Made by a program: the position numbers and the translations under genes. Positions 8,154 through 20,760 of a DNA stretch of 64,000 nt are shown piece by piece; the stretch's first letter is position 1, and every line of letters begins with the position of its first letter. The stretch is from Candidatus Avelusimicrobium vaccinum (GTDB lineage Bacteria; Elusimicrobiota; Elusimicrobia; Elusimicrobiales; Elusimicrobiaceae): contig CADBIY010000003.1 in assembly GCA_902794895.1 (NCBI GenBank), positions 1 through 64,000 on the forward strand. The letters run 5' to 3'. A model generated the notes under the pieces. The model did no database searches and was not told the origin of the DNA. It was given only the letters and a program-made list of their open reading frames with translations.

Positions 8154-8846
8154 ATGAAAAAAGGACTATTATATACGTTAAGTTTTATCGGTTTATTGGT
8201 ATTGTGCGCATGTGAACCCGATGATGAAGATTTTGCAAACCTCAATGTGCGCACCTATTCGTCAGGGGAGACATCTCCCTCCGGCAAAAGAGTGATAGAT
8301 CCGGAACCAAATAACCCCTATCCTTTGTACGTGTTCCCTGCATTGGACAAAACCGAACCGGATTTTGCCTTACACTTGGCTTCATCCAACATTTTTAAAA
8401 ACTGGGCTGAGTATCAAAATGCACCTGCGTATTCTAGCCGTGCCGTCGTGGCTGCTATTTATGCCACCGACTGCAAAGATTGTTACGCCCAAGCGCCCTT
8501 TTTTGTACAACTGGCTAAAGATTTTGCAAACACGGATGCGGAATTTGCTGTTTTATTTACCGAAAATGACCCGGAAGAAATAAACACCTGGGATTGGATA
8601 AAAAATTTTAAGAAAAATATACAAGATAACGGCGTTACCAATTTAGGCATCTATTACAGTTCGGAAGATTTTTGTAAAAAAGGTCTCTGTAAATCTTCTC
8701 CTAACGTGATGGTGGACTTTATTTCCGGCGATAAAGTGCAAAAAAGTTTAATAGGATTTCCATTGGATCCTAACGGTCCCATTACTCCACAGCAGGCCGC
8801 ATTTAATTATGAGCAAGCGACCCGCTCGCTGTTAGGCATGGAGTAG
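8154..8846 (+). CDS. Lipoprotein with thioredoxin-like domain
   Basis: A 230-residue exported protein. The N-terminus is a lipoprotein signal peptide with the lipobox LCAC and lipid-carrying Cys20. After a Pro/Ser-rich linker, the segment with CKDC (Cys107, Cys110) followed by AQAPFFVQLAKDF resembles the active-site helix of thioredoxin-like proteins. I infer membrane-anchored periplasmic thiol chemistry, oxidising or reducing unknown. A second Cys pair (CKKGLC) lies near residue 178. The usual cis-proline could be the SSPNVMVDF segment. It is followed 39 bases later by a small pilin-like gene on the same strand. No specific family is recognised. Confidence 0.7.
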   Translation: MKKGLLYTLSFIGLLVLCACEPDDEDFANLNVRTYSSGETSPSGKRVIDPEPNNPYPLYVFPALDKTEPDFALHLASSNIFKNWAEYQNAPAYSSRAVVAAIYATDCKDCYAQAPFFVQLAKDFANTDAEFAVLFTENDPEEINTWDWIKNFKKNIQDNGVTNLGIYYSSEDFCKKGLCKSSPNVMVDFISGDKVQKSLIGFPLDPNGPITPQQAAFNYEQATRSLLGME

Positions 8847-8885
8847 TTACCGTTATGGATATGCGCCGGCAAGGAAATACAATTT

Positions 8886-9125
8886 TTGAATAGAAAATTT
8901 ATAAGACCCATGATTTTACAGCAAGATAAAGGAATATCCCTCTTGGGACTTTTGATAGCATTGTTACTGATTGTGATTTTGCTGAAAATGCTATTACCCA
9001 AATACCAACAAACAACCGTCAAAACACAACAGCAAACCCGGCAAACGTTACAGCAGGTGCGCCAAACATTGCAACAGGCAGAGCAAGCCGCTGCAAAACG
9101 TGCCAATATAGACGAAGGTTTTTAA
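8886..9125 (+). CDS. Small prepilin-like membrane protein
   Basis: A 79-residue protein with a TTG start at 8886, chosen because AAGGA lies ten bases upstream; an ATG at 8910 is the alternative and lacks a ribosome site. A prepilin-type motif (KG then ISLLGLLIALLLI) leads into one hydrophobic helix, residues 17-36. Position 5 after the presumed cleavage is Gly, not the usual Glu, so it may be a non-assembling pseudopilin. The rest is a Gln-rich amphipathic helix with repeats of TRQTLQQV type, probably a short coiled coil. It ends at a strong terminator. Confidence 0.6.
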   Translation: MNRKFIRPMILQQDKGISLLGLLIALLLIVILLKMLLPKYQQTTVKTQQQTRQTLQQVRQTLQQAEQAAAKRANIDEGF

Positions 9126-9144
9126 GCGAAAACCATTTGCATGT

Positions 9145-9176
9145 AAAAAACGCAGACCTAAAAAGTCTGCGTTTTT
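9145..9176. terminator. Bidirectional terminator
   Basis: CGCAGAC and GTCTGCG form a stem with a seven-base loop, flanked by A and T runs. It lies between the convergent pilin-like and Cys-rich lipoprotein genes. Confidence 0.85.
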
Positions 9177-9195
9177 AATACCAAATTTTCCTTTT

Positions 9196-9558
9196 TTATT
9201 TAACGGAATAATTGGGGCGCGCTTTGGGTTTACTCTTGCAAGTACCACGTTCGCACCAGGTTTCAATATCCGTATAGCACATTTGGAGCGTGCAAACGGC
9301 TTTGGCACATTCTTTTTCCCAGCGCGGACGCAAGGCCAACGCCGCCGACTGGTTGACAACTTCTTTGCCTTGGCACAAACAGCACCCTTTGCTGACAACG
9401 GCACAATCCGCATCAATTTGGCATGCTTTATCGGCCGATTCCAACGCCTGCGTGTAGTTTTTGGCTTTTACGTTAATAGGCTGATAGCCGATTTCTTGCG
9501 AGGCGCATCCCGCAAAGAGGAACGCCGCTCCTAATAACCCTGCTACTTTTAAATTCAT
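9196..9558 (-). CDS. Cysteine-rich lipoprotein of unknown function
   Basis: A 120-residue lipoprotein. The start at 9558 is preceded by a strong GGAGGG ribosome site; longer upstream reading is in the fusA terminator and is rejected. The signal peptide ends in LFAGC with lipid Cys18. The mature part has ten further cysteines, including KGCCLCQG and pairs spaced TCKS-like, so a disulfide-knotted periplasmic domain is likely. A TATAAT lies upstream at 9583-9588. No family is recognised. Confidence 0.7.
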   Translation of the reverse strand: MNLKVAGLLGAAFLFAGCASQEIGYQPINVKAKNYTQALESADKACQIDADCAVVSKGCCLCQGKEVVNQSAALALRPRWEKECAKAVCTLQMCYTDIETWCERGTCKSKPKARPNYSVK

Positions 9559-9582
9559 AAATTCCCTCCCTCTTATAAGATT

Positions 9583-9588
9583 ATTATA
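9583..9588 (-). promoter_or_regulatory. -10 of Cys-rich lipoprotein gene
   Basis: Perfect TATAAT on the minus strand about 25 bases before the start codon. The -35 would fall at the edge of the fusA terminator. Confidence 0.5.
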
Positions 9589-9593
9589 CATAA

Positions 9594-9621
9594 AAAGGCC
9601 ACCCAACAGGGTGGCCTTTTT
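9594..9621 (-). terminator. Terminator of the rpoBC-fusA transcript
   Basis: GGCCACCC and GGGTGGCC pair around a four-base loop, flanked by A/T runs on both sides. It lies 20 bases after the fusA stop. Confidence 0.88.
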
Positions 9622-9640
9622 TGTTGCTTTGAAACTATGC

Positions 9641-11749
9641 TTACGCGGCTGCTGCCGTTTTGGCCGCCGTGCGTTTTTCAATAATCGCTTTGGCGACGTT
9701 GGCAGGTACTTCGGCGTAGTGGCTCGGTTCCATTGTAAACGAAGCGCGCCCTTGAGACAAGGAGCGTACGTTCGTGGCGTAACCGAACATTTCAGCCAGC
9801 GGTACTTCGGCACGGACGTAGCGGACGTTTCCGCGTACACCCATTTCGCCGATTTGACCGCGGCGGGAACTTAAATCGCCGATAATATCACCCAAGTTAG
9901 CTTCCGGAGCGACCACTTCTACTTTCATGATCGGTTCCAAGATAACCGGGTTAGCTTTTTTGGCACCGTCTTTCAATGCCATAGAAGCCGCGATTTTAAA
10001 TGCCATTTCGGAGGAGTCCACTTCGTGGAAGGAACCGTCAAACACGGCCACTTTAATATCCACCAAGGGGTATCCGGCTATAGCACCGGAATCCAACGCT
10101 TCGCGGCAACCTTTTTCAATAGCAGGGATGTATTCTTTCGGAATGCGGCCTTGGGTGATTTCGTTAACGAATTCAAACCCTTTGCCTTTTTCCTGCGGTT
10201 CCAAGCGGAGGAATACGTGCCCGTATTGACCGCGACCACCGGACTGACGGACGAACTTGGTTTCTTGTTCCACCGTCTTGGTGATGGTTTCGCGGTAGGC
10301 TACTTGCGGAGCGCCGACGTTGGCCTGCACGTTAAATTCGCGTTTCATGCGGTCAACAATAATATCCAAGTGAAGTTCACCCATACCGCTGATGACGGTC
10401 TGAGCGGTTTCTTCGTCGGTGCGGACGCGGAAGGTTTGGTCTTCTTCGGCTAAGCGCGCCAAGGCGTTGGACATTTTTTCTTCGTCAGCTTTAGATTTCG
10501 GTTCTACAGCAATAGAGATTACCGGTTCCGGGAAGGTAATGCTTTCCAGCACAATCGGAGCATCCGGCGAGCAGATGGTTTGACCGACGCGGGAGTTTTT
10601 AATAGCTACCGTGGCGGCAATTTCACCGGCGGAGAGTTCTTTCACTTCTTCGCGTTTATCAGCCATCATACGCATCATACGGCCGAAGCGTTCGGTGGCA
10701 TTTTTGCCCGGGAAATAAACCGCATCCCCGGCTTTAATAGTACCGGAATAAATGCGGAAGAAACTGAGTTTACCGACAAACGGATCGGTCTGCACTTTAA
10801 AGATAAGTCCGCAGAACGGTTCGCTGTTGGACGGTTTGCGAAATTCTTCTTCGCCCGTGTTGGGGTTGGTCCCTTTGACGGCGGGGACATCTACAGGAGA
10901 GGGTAGATAGTCGTTTACGCAGTCTAGTAAGGGTTGAACGCCTTTGTTTTTGTAGGACGAACCGCAGATGACCGGGAAGAATTTCCCCGTCAGTGTACCT
11001 TTGCGGATAGCCGTCTTAATTTCTTTTTCGGTAAATTCGGTTTCACCATTTAAGTAGCGTTCCATGATGGCTTCATCAAAATCGGCCAATTTTTCAATCA
11101 TTTCCGTACGATATTTTTTGGCGAGTTCTACAGATTCTGCCGGGATTTCTACTTCGTTAAAGGTGGCTCCGTTGTGGTCGCCGTCCCAAATGATGCCTTT
11201 CATTTTGACCAGGTCAATCACGCCGACAAATTTATCTTCGGCGCCGATAGGCAATTGAATCGGGCAGGCGTTACCGCCTAATTTTTCCTTAATGGAGTTA
11301 GCGGAGCGGATAAAGTCAGCCCCGATGCGGTCCATTTTGTTGATGTAAGCGATACGCGGAACGTGGTATTTATCCGCTTGACGCCACACGGTTTCGGATT
11401 GAGGTTCTACACCCTGTACACCGTCAAAGCAGCATACAGCACCGTCCAACACACGCAAAGAACGTTCCACTTCGGCCGTAAAGTCCACGTGGCCGGGAGT
11501 GTCAATAATGTTGAGTTGGCAATCTTTCCACACGCAGTAAATAGCGGCGGACGTGATTGTGATACCTCTTTCTCTTTCCTGTTCCATCCAGTCGGTTACG
11601 GAAGCACCGTCGTGCGTTTCGCCGATTTTGTGCACTTTACCCGTATAGTAAAGGATGCGTTCGGAAGTGGTGGTCTTTCCCGCGTCAATGTGCGCGATAA
11701 TACCAATGTTGCGGATTTTCTCTAACGGATAGGTTTTAAATTCAGCCAT
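9641..11749 (-). CDS. fusA: Elongation factor G
   Basis: A 702-residue translational GTPase that drives ribosomal translocation. Visible motifs: P-loop AHIDAGKT (residues 19-26), switch [10 protein letters not shown] (83-90), NKMD (137-140). Full length, with a short Ala-rich tail. It closes the rplJL-rpoBC-rpsLG transcript, 14 bases after rpsG. No tuf gene follows; a terminator does. Confidence 0.98.
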   Translation of the reverse strand: MAEFKTYPLEKIRNIGIIAHIDAGKTTTSERILYYTGKVHKIGETHDGASVTDWMEQERERGITITSAAIYCVWKDCQLNIIDTPGHVDFTAEVERSLRVLDGAVCCFDGVQGVEPQSETVWRQADKYHVPRIAYINKMDRIGADFIRSANSIKEKLGGNACPIQLPIGAEDKFVGVIDLVKMKGIIWDGDHNGATFNEVEIPAESVELAKKYRTEMIEKLADFDEAIMERYLNGETEFTEKEIKTAIRKGTLTGKFFPVICGSSYKNKGVQPLLDCVNDYLPSPVDVPAVKGTNPNTGEEEFRKPSNSEPFCGLIFKVQTDPFVGKLSFFRIYSGTIKAGDAVYFPGKNATERFGRMMRMMADKREEVKELSAGEIAATVAIKNSRVGQTICSPDAPIVLESITFPEPVISIAVEPKSKADEEKMSNALARLAEEDQTFRVRTDEETAQTVISGMGELHLDIIVDRMKREFNVQANVGAPQVAYRETITKTVEQETKFVRQSGGRGQYGHVFLRLEPQEKGKGFEFVNEITQGRIPKEYIPAIEKGCREALDSGAIAGYPLVDIKVAVFDGSFHEVDSSEMAFKIAASMALKDGAKKANPVILEPIMKVEVVAPEANLGDIIGDLSSRRGQIGEMGVRGNVRYVRAEVPLAEMFGYATNVRSLSQGRASFTMEPSHYAEVPANVAKAIIEKRTAAKTAAAA

Positions 11750-11763
11750 ATCTTAATTCCCGC

Positions 11764-12243
11764 TTAAAATTTGAAATGGGCAAAAGCGCGGTTGGCTTCG
11801 GCCATTTTGTGTACGTCTTCGCGTTTCTTAAAAGCCGTACCTTCTTTTTTGGAGCCCAAGATAATTTCTTCGGCGAGTTTTTCCGCCATCGGGCGACCTT
11901 TGCGGCTTTGCGCGGCACCAATCAGCCAGCGCATAGCCAGCGAAGTGCTGCGAAGCGGTTTTACTTCCGTCGGTACTTGGTAGTTAGCACCACCCACGCG
12001 GCGGGCTTTTACTTCCACGAGCGGGCGGACGTTTTCAATGCATTTGGTGAATACGTCTAATGCATTTTCTTTCGTTTTTTCCGCAATAATAGCCATAGCA
12101 TCATCTAAAATGCGTTCGGCAGTAGTAGTTTTTCCTTCAAAATTTAATTTGTTAATGAACCGGCTCACGAGCACGGAATTATATTTATAGTCCGGCGCGG
12201 GTTGCGGTCTTCTGTCTCTGGGTCTTAAACCTTTTCTCGGCAT
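11764..12243 (-). CDS. rpsG: 30S ribosomal protein S7
   Basis: A 159-residue S7, which nucleates the 30S head and contacts E-site tRNA. MPRKGLRPRDRR opens the chain and RRVGGANYQVPTEV is the signature. It lies between rpsL and fusA as in the classic str operon. Confidence 0.97.
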   Translation of the reverse strand: MPRKGLRPRDRRPQPAPDYKYNSVLVSRFINKLNFEGKTTTAERILDDAMAIIAEKTKENALDVFTKCIENVRPLVEVKARRVGGANYQVPTEVKPLRSTSLAMRWLIGAAQSRKGRPMAEKLAEEIILGSKKEGTAFKKREDVHKMAEANRAFAHFKF

Positions 12244-12262
12244 ACTTATTCAACTCCTAAAA

Positions 12263-12643
12263 TTATTTTCCGGCTTTCGGTCTCTTTACACCGTAAAGAG
12301 AACGGCCTTGTTTTCTGTTTTCTACGCCCGAAGCGTCTAACGCGCCGCGGATGATGTGGTAGCGCACACCCGGCAAGTCTTTCACACGGCCACCGCGCAC
12401 CAGCACGATAGAGTGTTCTTGCAAGTTGTGTCCCACACCCGGAATGTAAGCGGTTACTTCTACTTTAGAAGTCAACTTCACACGGGCGACCTTTCTCAAA
12501 GCAGAGTTCGGTTTTTTAGGGGTTGTGGTGTAAACACGGGTGCAGACACCGCGCCGTTGGGGGCAGGACTGCAACGCCGGGGATTTGGTCCGGTTGGACT
12601 CTTTTGCCCGTCCGTATTTTACTAATTGATTTACTGTTGGCAT
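12263..12643 (-). CDS. rpsL: 30S ribosomal protein S12
   Basis: A 126-residue S12 at the decoding centre. The conserved [12 protein letters not shown] loop is intact, with the lysine that is altered in streptomycin-resistant strains. It begins 14 bases after rpoC, so rpoBC and the str genes share a transcript. Confidence 0.98.
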   Translation of the reverse strand: MPTVNQLVKYGRAKESNRTKSPALQSCPQRRGVCTRVYTTTPKKPNSALRKVARVKLTSKVEVTAYIPGVGHNLQEHSIVLVRGGRVKDLPGVRYHIIRGALDASGVENRKQGRSLYGVKRPKAGK

Positions 12644-12657
12644 TACTTCTCTCCTGT

Positions 12658-15600
12658 TTATTTTTCTTTGCGTTTTTGTTCAAACTCTTTGGCTACTCTC
12701 CGGGCAGAAATACCAGTTCCCGCCGGGATCAAGTGGCCTACAATCACGTTTTCTTTTAAGCCGGCGAGTTCATCTACCTGGCCCGTGATGGCAGCATCCG
12801 TCAAGACTTTGGTTGTTTCTTGGAACGACGCCGCAGAAATAAATGATTCGGAAGCTAAAGACGCTTTGCTGATACCGAGTAAAATGGTTTCGGCGTCAGC
12901 CAACCGTTTGCCGGCCGCTTTCATTTTGGCGTTTTCGCGAAGCCAGCTTGCGCGGCTTAACACTTCGCCTTTTAAGAAATGCGTGTCTCCAGCATCCAGA
13001 ATTTTTACGTTCCCTAACATCTGACGGACAATCACCTCAATATGTCGGTCATTGATGGTTACGCCCTGCAAGCGGTACACTTCTTGGATAGCGTTTAACA
13101 GGAACTCTTGTGCTTCTTTTTCACCCTTCACGCGCAGCACGTCGTGGGGGTCGATGGCACCGTCGGTAAGGGCTTCCCCTACGCCGACATGGTCACCTTC
13201 GTATACTACTAAGTGTTTGCCTTGCGGAATGCTATACTGCTTAACCTGGTTGGTTTCTTCGTTCCGCACGACAACTTCAATCAAACCTTTGGGCGAAGTT
13301 TCGAGGCTGACAATCCCTTCAAACTCGGAAATAATAGCCGGGTTTTTCGGTCTTCTGGCTTCGAACAATTCGGCAATACGCGGTAAACCGCCGGTAATAT
13401 CTTTGGTTCCGCCCGCTTCGCGCCCGATTTTAGCAAGCACGTCGCCGGGTTCTACTTCTTCCCCGTTTTCTACCATCAGAATTGTATCAATCGGCAACGG
13501 GAAGTTAATTTTCTTGCCTTTGCCTTCAATGCTGATGCGCGGGTTTTTCTTACCCATGCGGCTAGCCGTAATTTTGCGTTCAATAACGCCGGTTACTTTG
13601 TTGCGTTCTTCTTGCAGGGTAATACCTTCCACCACATCCGTTAAGCGGACTGTACCGGAAACTTCGGCCAAGACCGGGATGGAGTGCGGGTCCCATTCAG
13701 CAAGCAAAGAACCTTTTTTCACGGTATCTTTATCACTGGTATAGATAGAGGCACCGTATTGAATCTTGTATTCTTTAATTGTACCATTTCCAGCAGTCAC
13801 AAAGATAGAGCCATTTCTGGAAATACAAATTTTATTATCGTAACGGTTCGTAATAATCTTTACATCTTTGAACGTTACTTTACCGTCAATTTCGGCCACC
13901 GCCTGACTGCGAGAGAGCACGCGGGAGGCCGTACCACCGATGTGGAACGTACGCAAGGTTAACTGCGTACCCGGTTCCCCAATGGACTGGGCCGCAATAA
14001 TACCCACGGAATCTCCCGGGTTGCTCTTGGACGAAGTAGCCAAGGACAAACCGTAACATTTGGCACAAACACCAAACGGGGCTTCGCAGGTAAGTACGGA
14101 GCGGATACGAACAGATTCTACGCCATACTTTTTGACAAGTTTGCTTTGTTCCAAAGTAATTAAATCGCCTTCTTTAATGATGGTTTTATCTTCTTCGGTA
14201 CCGTCAGCCTTTTTGACTTTTACCACCACGTCTTCTAACGCGGTGCGGCCCAAAATACGTTCTTCAATGGGTTCTACCATTTCTTCGCCACTCATTAAAG
14301 ATTTTACTACGATACCGTTGTGCGTACCGCAGTCTTCTTCCGTTACTACTACGTTGTGAGCAACGTCCACCAAGCGGCGGGTTAAGTAACCGGCGTCGGC
14401 CGTTTTCAAAGCCGTATCGGAAAGACCTTTACGTCCGCCGTGCGTAGAGATGAAGTATTCTAGCACCGACAACCCTTCACGGAAGTTAGCGGTAATAGGG
14501 CTTTCAATAATTTCACCCTGACCGCCGGTCAGTTTCTTCTGCGGTTTAGCCATTAGACCGCGCATACCGGCGAGCTGGCGCACCTGCTGACGAGAACCGC
14601 GGGCACCGGAGTCCGCCATTAAATAGACGGAGTTAAAGCGTTGACCGCTGTGTTCTTTGTTGTTCGGATCGTACGGGGCTTCTTCAAATTTTTTCATTTC
14701 TTTGAAGAGTTCGTTGGCTACATCATCCGTAACGCGGGTCCAAATATCAATAACTTTGTTGTAGCGTTCGCCTTCGGTAATGATACCGGCTTCGGCTTGC
14801 GCTTGAATTTGTTTAACTTGTTTTTTCGCGTCGTCAATATATTTTTGTTTGACGGACGGAATCGTCATATCGGCAATGGAGATGGACAAGCCGGACAAGG
14901 TAGCGTAGTGATACCCCATCTTCATGATGTTGTCCAAGAGTTGCACGGCTTCGTAGCGGCCGTATTTTTTGCTCTTATAGCATTCGTCTACCAAGGCACC
15001 GAGTTCTTTCTTGCCGACCGTTTTATTGATAAATTCCCAACCTTTCGGCAAGGCTTGGTTGAAAATAATGCGTCCCACGGAAGTAAAATCTTTCCATTTG
15101 GAAGCATCTTTTTCATCTTTAGCCGAGAGTCCGGGTTCCGGGATAGCGTTAATACCGCGCACTTTGATTTTGGCGTGGTAAGAAAGTTTGCCATATTCCA
15201 AGGCGACCAAAGCATCTTCTTTGCTACCGAAGATAGAACCTTCGCCAATATCGCCGTCTTTAATTTTGGTTAAGAAACTGACACCTAACACCATATCGTG
15301 AGACGGAGCGGCAATCGGTTTACCGGAAGCGGGAGACAAAATGTTGTTAGAAGCCAACATCAACGTGCGGGCTTCCATTTGGGCTTCCAACGAAAGCGGT
15401 ACGTGTACAGCCATCTGGTCACCATCGAAGTCAGCGTTGAAAGCGGCACAGGTTAACGGGTGAAGTTGAATAGCTTTACCTTCAATCAGTACCGGTTCAA
15501 AGGCTTGAATACCCAAGCGGTGCAAGGTCGGAGCGCGGTTTAACATGACCGGGTGCGATTTGGTTACTTTTTCCAAAATATCCCAAATTTCCGGGCGGAC

Positions 15601-16824
15601 ACGTTCCAACATTTTTTTGGCGGACTTTAAGGTTACGCCTTCTTTTTTCATCAGTTCACCAATGATGAACGGTTTGAAAAGTTCCAAGGCCATCAGTTTG
15701 GGCAGACCGCATTGGTGGAGTTTCAAGTTCGGACCTACCACAATTACGGAACGGCCGGAATAGTCCACACGTTTACCGAGTAAGTTTTGGCGGAAACGAC
15801 CATGTTTACCTTTGATGTTATCGGACAAAGATTTAAGCGGTCTTCCACCGGCACCAATGAAGAATTTACCGCGGGCACCGTTTTCAATGAGTGCGTCCAC
15901 AGCTTCTTGCAAGAGGCGTTTTTCGTTGTAAATCATCACTTCCGGCGCGCGCAAGGATTCAATGTGTTTCAAGCGGTTGTTGCGGTTGATGATTCTTCTG
16001 TACAAGTCGTTTAAGTCAGAAGCGGCAAAGCGGCCACCATCTAACGCGACGAGCGGGCGCAAGTCCGGCGGGATGACGGGCAATACGCTTAAGATCATCC
16101 ATTCCGGGCGGTTACCGCTTTCTTTAAATTCTTCCATGGTTTTGATACGGCGCACGAGTTTGGTGCGTTCCATTTCGCTTTGCGTATTACGCAATTGTTC
16201 ATGCAAAGCCGGAATTTCTTTATCAAAATCAATGCCTTCCAAAAGTGTTCTAATGGCCGGAGCCCCAATATCTACTTTTAAGCGGGAACCGTGTTTTTTG
16301 CGGGCTTCGCGCACTTGCACGTCGGATAAAAGGGTACCTTTTTTGTAATCCACACGGCCGGTTACACTGTCTACGCAATCTTCAATCACTACATAAGCAG
16401 CATAGTAAACGACACGTTCCAAATCCGTCGTGCGCATATCCAACAGAATACCGATACGGGACGGATTTTTGCGTAAAAACCAAACATGGGCTACCGGTAC
16501 AGCCAATTCAATATGGCCCATCCGTTCACGGCGGACTTTAGATTCCGTAATTTCTACGCCACAGCGGTCGCATTTAATACCTTTGAATTTTACCCAGCGA
16601 TATTTACCGCAGGAACATTCATAGTCTTTCGTTGGCCCGAAAATACGTTCACAGAACAGCCCGTCTCGCTCCGGTTTAAGCGTGCGGTAGTTGATGGTTT
16701 CCGGTTTTTTTACTTCGCCGAAAGACCAAGCCATAATTTGTTCCGGGCTGGCAATGCCAAGTTTAATGGCGTCAAAGTCAAAGAAATTTAATTCGTTTAA
16801 TTGTTTAACTTTTTTCGTTTGCAT
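12658..16824 (-). CDS. rpoC: RNA polymerase beta-prime subunit
   Basis: A 1388-residue RpoC. The catalytic NADFDGDQM lies near residue 463. The N-terminal zinc-binding cysteines are in CSCGKY and CDRCG, and the second zinc site has [13 protein letters not shown]. The trigger-helix region shows [16 protein letters not shown] near residue 950. Full length. It is 16 bases after rpoB and in operon with rpsL. Confidence 0.98.
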   Translation of the reverse strand: MQTKKVKQLNELNFFDFDAIKLGIASPEQIMAWSFGEVKKPETINYRTLKPERDGLFCERIFGPTKDYECSCGKYRWVKFKGIKCDRCGVEITESKVRRERMGHIELAVPVAHVWFLRKNPSRIGILLDMRTTDLERVVYYAAYVVIEDCVDSVTGRVDYKKGTLLSDVQVREARKKHGSRLKVDIGAPAIRTLLEGIDFDKEIPALHEQLRNTQSEMERTKLVRRIKTMEEFKESGNRPEWMILSVLPVIPPDLRPLVALDGGRFAASDLNDLYRRIINRNNRLKHIESLRAPEVMIYNEKRLLQEAVDALIENGARGKFFIGAGGRPLKSLSDNIKGKHGRFRQNLLGKRVDYSGRSVIVVGPNLKLHQCGLPKLMALELFKPFIIGELMKKEGVTLKSAKKMLERVRPEIWDILEKVTKSHPVMLNRAPTLHRLGIQAFEPVLIEGKAIQLHPLTCAAFNADFDGDQMAVHVPLSLEAQMEARTLMLASNNILSPASGKPIAAPSHDMVLGVSFLTKIKDGDIGEGSIFGSKEDALVALEYGKLSYHAKIKVRGINAIPEPGLSAKDEKDASKWKDFTSVGRIIFNQALPKGWEFINKTVGKKELGALVDECYKSKKYGRYEAVQLLDNIMKMGYHYATLSGLSISIADMTIPSVKQKYIDDAKKQVKQIQAQAEAGIITEGERYNKVIDIWTRVTDDVANELFKEMKKFEEAPYDPNNKEHSGQRFNSVYLMADSGARGSRQQVRQLAGMRGLMAKPQKKLTGGQGEIIESPITANFREGLSVLEYFISTHGGRKGLSDTALKTADAGYLTRRLVDVAHNVVVTEEDCGTHNGIVVKSLMSGEEMVEPIEERILGRTALEDVVVKVKKADGTEEDKTIIKEGDLITLEQSKLVKKYGVESVRIRSVLTCEAPFGVCAKCYGLSLATSSKSNPGDSVGIIAAQSIGEPGTQLTLRTFHIGGTASRVLSRSQAVAEIDGKVTFKDVKIITNRYDNKICISRNGSIFVTAGNGTIKEYKIQYGASIYTSDKDTVKKGSLLAEWDPHSIPVLAEVSGTVRLTDVVEGITLQEERNKVTGVIERKITASRMGKKNPRISIEGKGKKINFPLPIDTILMVENGEEVEPGDVLAKIGREAGGTKDITGGLPRIAELFEARRPKNPAIISEFEGIVSLETSPKGLIEVVVRNEETNQVKQYSIPQGKHLVVYEGDHVGVGEALTDGAIDPHDVLRVKGEKEAQEFLLNAIQEVYRLQGVTINDRHIEVIVRQMLGNVKILDAGDTHFLKGEVLSRASWLRENAKMKAAGKRLADAETILLGISKASLASESFISAASFQETTKVLTDAAITGQVDELAGLKENVIVGHLIPAGTGISARRVAKEFEQKRKEK

Positions 16825-16840
16825 GGTTCAAATCCTCGGC

Positions 16841-19800
16841 TTATTTAGCGGCTCCGGCTTTATCTTCAGCCTCTTGTTTGGCTTCCGTTTTTTCTTCGGA
16901 AGCGGACGGTTCTTTCTCGCCGTCGCCTACTTTTTTAAGCAGGTCCACACTGAGGCCTAACGCTTGGAGTTCTTTCACGAGTACTTTGAAAGATTCCGGC
17001 ACGCCGGGCTGCGCAGGCGTTTCGCCTTTGACGATGGATTCGTACATCTTGGTCCGGCCGACAAAATCGTCAGACTTGACCGTTAAAAATTCCTGCAAGG
17101 TATAGGTAGCACCGTACCCTTCCATGGCCCACACTTCCATTTCCCCGAAGCGCTGACCACCGAACTGGGCTTTACCGCCTAACGGTTGGCGCGTAATCAT
17201 GCTGTAAGGCCCGGTAGAGCGGGAGTGTACTTTGTCTTCTACCAAGTGGATCAGTTTCATCATGTACATGTAACCGATCGTTACTTTTTCTTCAAACGGT
17301 TCGCCGGTTCTTCCGTCGTAAAGCGTAATACGGCAGTAATCGTCCGGTAAGTATTTGGCGGCATATTCTGCGCGCGCTTTACCCGTAAGACCTTTATCAT
17401 CTAAGATTTTTTCTTTTGCTTTGCGTACTTGTTCCACTACTTCCGCTTCGCTCGGCCCGTCAAACACAGGCGTCGCGGCGTTGTAATGTAAGTAGTGAGC
17501 CGCCCAACCAAGCATGGTTTCCAACAGCTGGCCCACGTTCATACGAGAAGGAATACCTAACGGCGAAAGCACAATATCAAGCGGTGTGCCATCCGGCAAG
17601 AACGGCATATCTTCTTCCGGCAAGATACGGGCCACAACCCCTTTGTTTCCGTGGCGGCCGGACATTTTATCTCCTACGTGTAATTTGCGTTTAGAAGCAA
17701 TATACACTTTGACCGATTTATTCACCGTTACGGCTAATTCATCCCCTTGTTTGGAGAATTCAATTTCCCGTTCGTAATGTTCCAGCGCTTTCTTTTCTAA
17801 CAATTTGTAAAGCGCATTCAACCGGGCTTCTTCCTTCTTGAGGTCGGCTTCTTTCTTAATGGTTTGTTTAGCATAAGCCAACGCGCGTTTGCGTTGTTCT
17901 TTTAAAAGTTCCAAAGCGGAATCTTTTTCGCTTTCCAACGCATTCAAGCGGGCTTTTTCTTCTGCTTTTGTTAATTTTTCTTTGCGGACAAATACGCGCG
18001 TGCCTACTACTTTTCCGCTCGTTCCGGGCGGTACACGCAAGGAGGCATCCACCACGTCATCTGCTTTTTTACCGAAAATGACTTTTAATAAGCGTTCTTC
18101 CGGGGTGAGTTGTTGTTCGCCTTTCGGGGTTACTTTACCCACTAAAATATCTCCCGGTTCCACCACAGTAGCCGGCAACACAATCCCATCATTATCCAAG
18201 TGGGAAAGAGCATCGGCACCGATATTGGGAATATCGCGGGTGATTTCTTCCGCACCCAATTTGGTGTTGCGGGCGTCCATGGTAAATTCGTGCAAGTGAA
18301 TAGAGGTAAACACGTCGTCTTTTACCAGACGGCTGGACACCAAAATAGCGTCTTCGTAGTTATACCCTTCCCAGCACATAAAGCCAACGAGCATGTTGCG
18401 CCCTAAAGCGAGGTATCCGTTATCCATGGACGGACCGTCCGCAATAACCTGACGGGCTTTTACATTATCCCCGGCTTTTACAATCGGATGTTGGTTGATA
18501 CATGTATCATTGTTAGAGCGTTTATATTTTAACAGTTCGTACACATCTTGCGAACCGTCTTTGGCTTCAATAATAATTTTAGAAGCATCCGCAAATTGTA
18601 CACGGCCATCGCGGCGCGCCACCATGGAAGTTCCCGAATCGCGGGCGACTTCGTGTTCAATACCGGTGCCCACATAAGGGGCTTCCGGCATGAGAAGCGG
18701 CACTCCCTGGCGTTGCATGTTACAACCCATCAAAGCGCGGTTAGCATCGTCGTGCTCTAAGAACGGAATCAAGGCCGCAGACACGCTGATTACCTGAAGC
18801 GGAGAAACGTCCATGTAGTCCACGTTTTTCGGATTAACCATGGGATAATCGGAGCGGACACGGCAAGCCACCAGGTCGGCATCTAATTTACCGTCTTTCG
18901 TGGTGGGAGTGTTCGCCTGAGCCACGAGTTTGTCGTCTTCAGCATCTGCGGTTAAGTTTTCAATTTGGTCCGTTACTTTTCCGTTGACTACTTTACGATA
19001 AGGCGTTTCAATAAGGCCGTACTTGTTTACTTTAGAATAGCAGGCCAACGAAGTGATTAACCCAATGTTCGGACCTTCCGGCGTTTCAATCGGGCAGACA
19101 CGGCCGTAGTGCGTATAGTGTACGTCGCGCACTTCGAAGCCGGCACGCTTTCTGTTAAGTCCACCGGGACCTAAGGCAGACAAACGGCGTTTATGAGTCA
19201 ATTCCCCTAACGGATTAATTTGATCCATAAATTGGGAAAGTTGCGAAGTTCCGAAGAATTTGCGGATAATCGCTTGTACCGGTTGTGCATTGACAAGGGC
19301 ACGCGGCGTAAACGACGTAAGTTCGCGGTTCATGCGGTCACGCGCCGTTTTGGCCATTTGCGATAAACCGATACGAATTTGGTTTTCCAACAATTCCCCG
19401 ATTCCGCGAACACGACGGTTTCCTAAGTGGTCAATATCGTCCACTTTAAAGGAAAAATTTTCTCCATATTCTTTTTGGATCTCTTCACCGGCGTTTAAAG
19501 CGAGTAAATATTTCACCGTTACAATCACATCTTCCGGCGCCAAAGTACGGCGTTTTTCAGATGGTTTTTGGAATTTTTTGAATTTAAATTTGCTAATCAA
19601 ATCAAACATATTCGCAAATTTTTTGTTGATTTTGTAGCGGCCGACAAAACTCAAATCATAGCGGCGGATGTTGTCAAAAATCAAATTGTTCAGGAAGGAT
19701 TCAGCTTGTTCTTTGACTACAAAATCTTGTCCGCGCATCTTTTTGTAAATTTCGGCTTGGGCTTCTGCGGCGGTGCGGATGGAATCTTTGCGGTGTTCCA

Positions 19801-20698
19801 ACGTCGCTAAAATACCCGGGTCATCCTGACGCGGTTTACCCGAAATTACTTTAATCGTTTTTACTTTCTTTTCAATAAGCGTTTTGAAAAGTTTATCATC
19901 AATCGGCAAGGCGGCTTTTTCATCTAAGTTCCAAAGCACTTCCCCTGTAGCCGGATCGTAAATATCATCCGCCGCATAGCGGCCGATTACATTGTCAAGA
20001 CTGCTGGGTTTAACTTCAATATCTTCACATTTATAAAAAGTTTGGATAATTTGTGCGTTGGTCTCCAAACCGCAGGCACGCAGGAAAGTGGATGCTAATA
20101 CTTTTTTCTTGCGGTCAATGCGGACCCACAAGGCGTTCATTAAGTCAAACGAGAATTCAATCCAGGCTCCGCGGTACGGAATAATACGCGCTACATAGAG
20201 GCGTTTACCGAAGGTGGACTGTTTCTTTTCTTCGTCTTCTTCAAAAATAATACCCGGAGATCGGTGCATCTGGCTAACAACCACACGTTCCGCGCCGTTA
20301 AATACGAAACAACCTGCATCCGTCATTAAAGGTAAATCGCAAAGGGTTACATCCTGATCGGAGGCTTCTTTCATTTTACCGTTTTTCTGTTTTACATATA
20401 AGCGCATCCACGCTTTAAGCGGGGCAGAATAGGTGCTGTCACGAACGGTGGCTTCTGCCGGGGTAGCATACCGCGGAGAACCCAGTTCATATTTCAAAAA
20501 TTCTAAGCGCATGCTCCCGTCGGGGGCTTCAATCGGAAATACGTCTTCAAAAGCGGCTTGCAAGCCCTTGAGTTCCCGTTTCGCAGGCGATACATTGAGT
20601 TGCAAAAAATCCACGAAGGACTGCTTTTGCATATCCAACAGGTCGGGCAAGGGAAGTTGGGTGGAAATTTTGCCAAAATTTGTTTGTTTTTCAATCAT
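16841..20698 (-). CDS. rpoB: RNA polymerase beta subunit
   Basis: A 1285-residue RpoB. I set the start at 20698 ([12 protein letters not shown]) because AGGAAG lies seven bases upstream; an upstream in-frame ATG at 20764 would begin inside a hairpin. Family segments such as [17 protein letters not shown] and [18 protein letters not shown] are intact. The C-terminus carries an acidic Ala/Glu/Lys tail of about 25 residues beyond the usual end. Confidence 0.97.
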   Translation of the reverse strand: MIEKQTNFGKISTQLPLPDLLDMQKQSFVDFLQLNVSPAKRELKGLQAAFEDVFPIEAPDGSMRLEFLKYELGSPRYATPAEATVRDSTYSAPLKAWMRLYVKQKNGKMKEASDQDVTLCDLPLMTDAGCFVFNGAERVVVSQMHRSPGIIFEEDEEKKQSTFGKRLYVARIIPYRGAWIEFSFDLMNALWVRIDRKKKVLASTFLRACGLETNAQIIQTFYKCEDIEVKPSSLDNVIGRYAADDIYDPATGEVLWNLDEKAALPIDDKLFKTLIEKKVKTIKVISGKPRQDDPGILATLEHRKDSIRTAAEAQAEIYKKMRGQDFVVKEQAESFLNNLIFDNIRRYDLSFVGRYKINKKFANMFDLISKFKFKKFQKPSEKRRTLAPEDVIVTVKYLLALNAGEEIQKEYGENFSFKVDDIDHLGNRRVRGIGELLENQIRIGLSQMAKTARDRMNRELTSFTPRALVNAQPVQAIIRKFFGTSQLSQFMDQINPLGELTHKRRLSALGPGGLNRKRAGFEVRDVHYTHYGRVCPIETPEGPNIGLITSLACYSKVNKYGLIETPYRKVVNGKVTDQIENLTADAEDDKLVAQANTPTTKDGKLDADLVACRVRSDYPMVNPKNVDYMDVSPLQVISVSAALIPFLEHDDANRALMGCNMQRQGVPLLMPEAPYVGTGIEHEVARDSGTSMVARRDGRVQFADASKIIIEAKDGSQDVYELLKYKRSNNDTCINQHPIVKAGDNVKARQVIADGPSMDNGYLALGRNMLVGFMCWEGYNYEDAILVSSRLVKDDVFTSIHLHEFTMDARNTKLGAEEITRDIPNIGADALSHLDNDGIVLPATVVEPGDILVGKVTPKGEQQLTPEERLLKVIFGKKADDVVDASLRVPPGTSGKVVGTRVFVRKEKLTKAEEKARLNALESEKDSALELLKEQRKRALAYAKQTIKKEADLKKEEARLNALYKLLEKKALEHYEREIEFSKQGDELAVTVNKSVKVYIASKRKLHVGDKMSGRHGNKGVVARILPEEDMPFLPDGTPLDIVLSPLGIPSRMNVGQLLETMLGWAAHYLHYNAATPVFDGPSEAEVVEQVRKAKEKILDDKGLTGKARAEYAAKYLPDDYCRITLYDGRTGEPFEEKVTIGYMYMMKLIHLVEDKVHSRSTGPYSMITRQPLGGKAQFGGQRFGEMEVWAMEGYGATYTLQEFLTVKSDDFVGRTKMYESIVKGETPAQPGVPESFKVLVKELQALGLSVDLLKKVGDGEKEPSASEEKTEAKQEAEDKAGAAK

Positions 20699-20760
20699 GT
20701 CTGTTCTTCCTGAAGTTGCCATGCTAACCCCGCAACGCACATTTGGTTTTAGCAATGGTG

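Noticed and set aside
9196-9840. A longer reading frame extending the Cys-rich lipoprotein into fusA
   Set aside because: The extension runs through the terminator and fusA coding sequence; the strong ribosome site and signal peptide begin at 9558.
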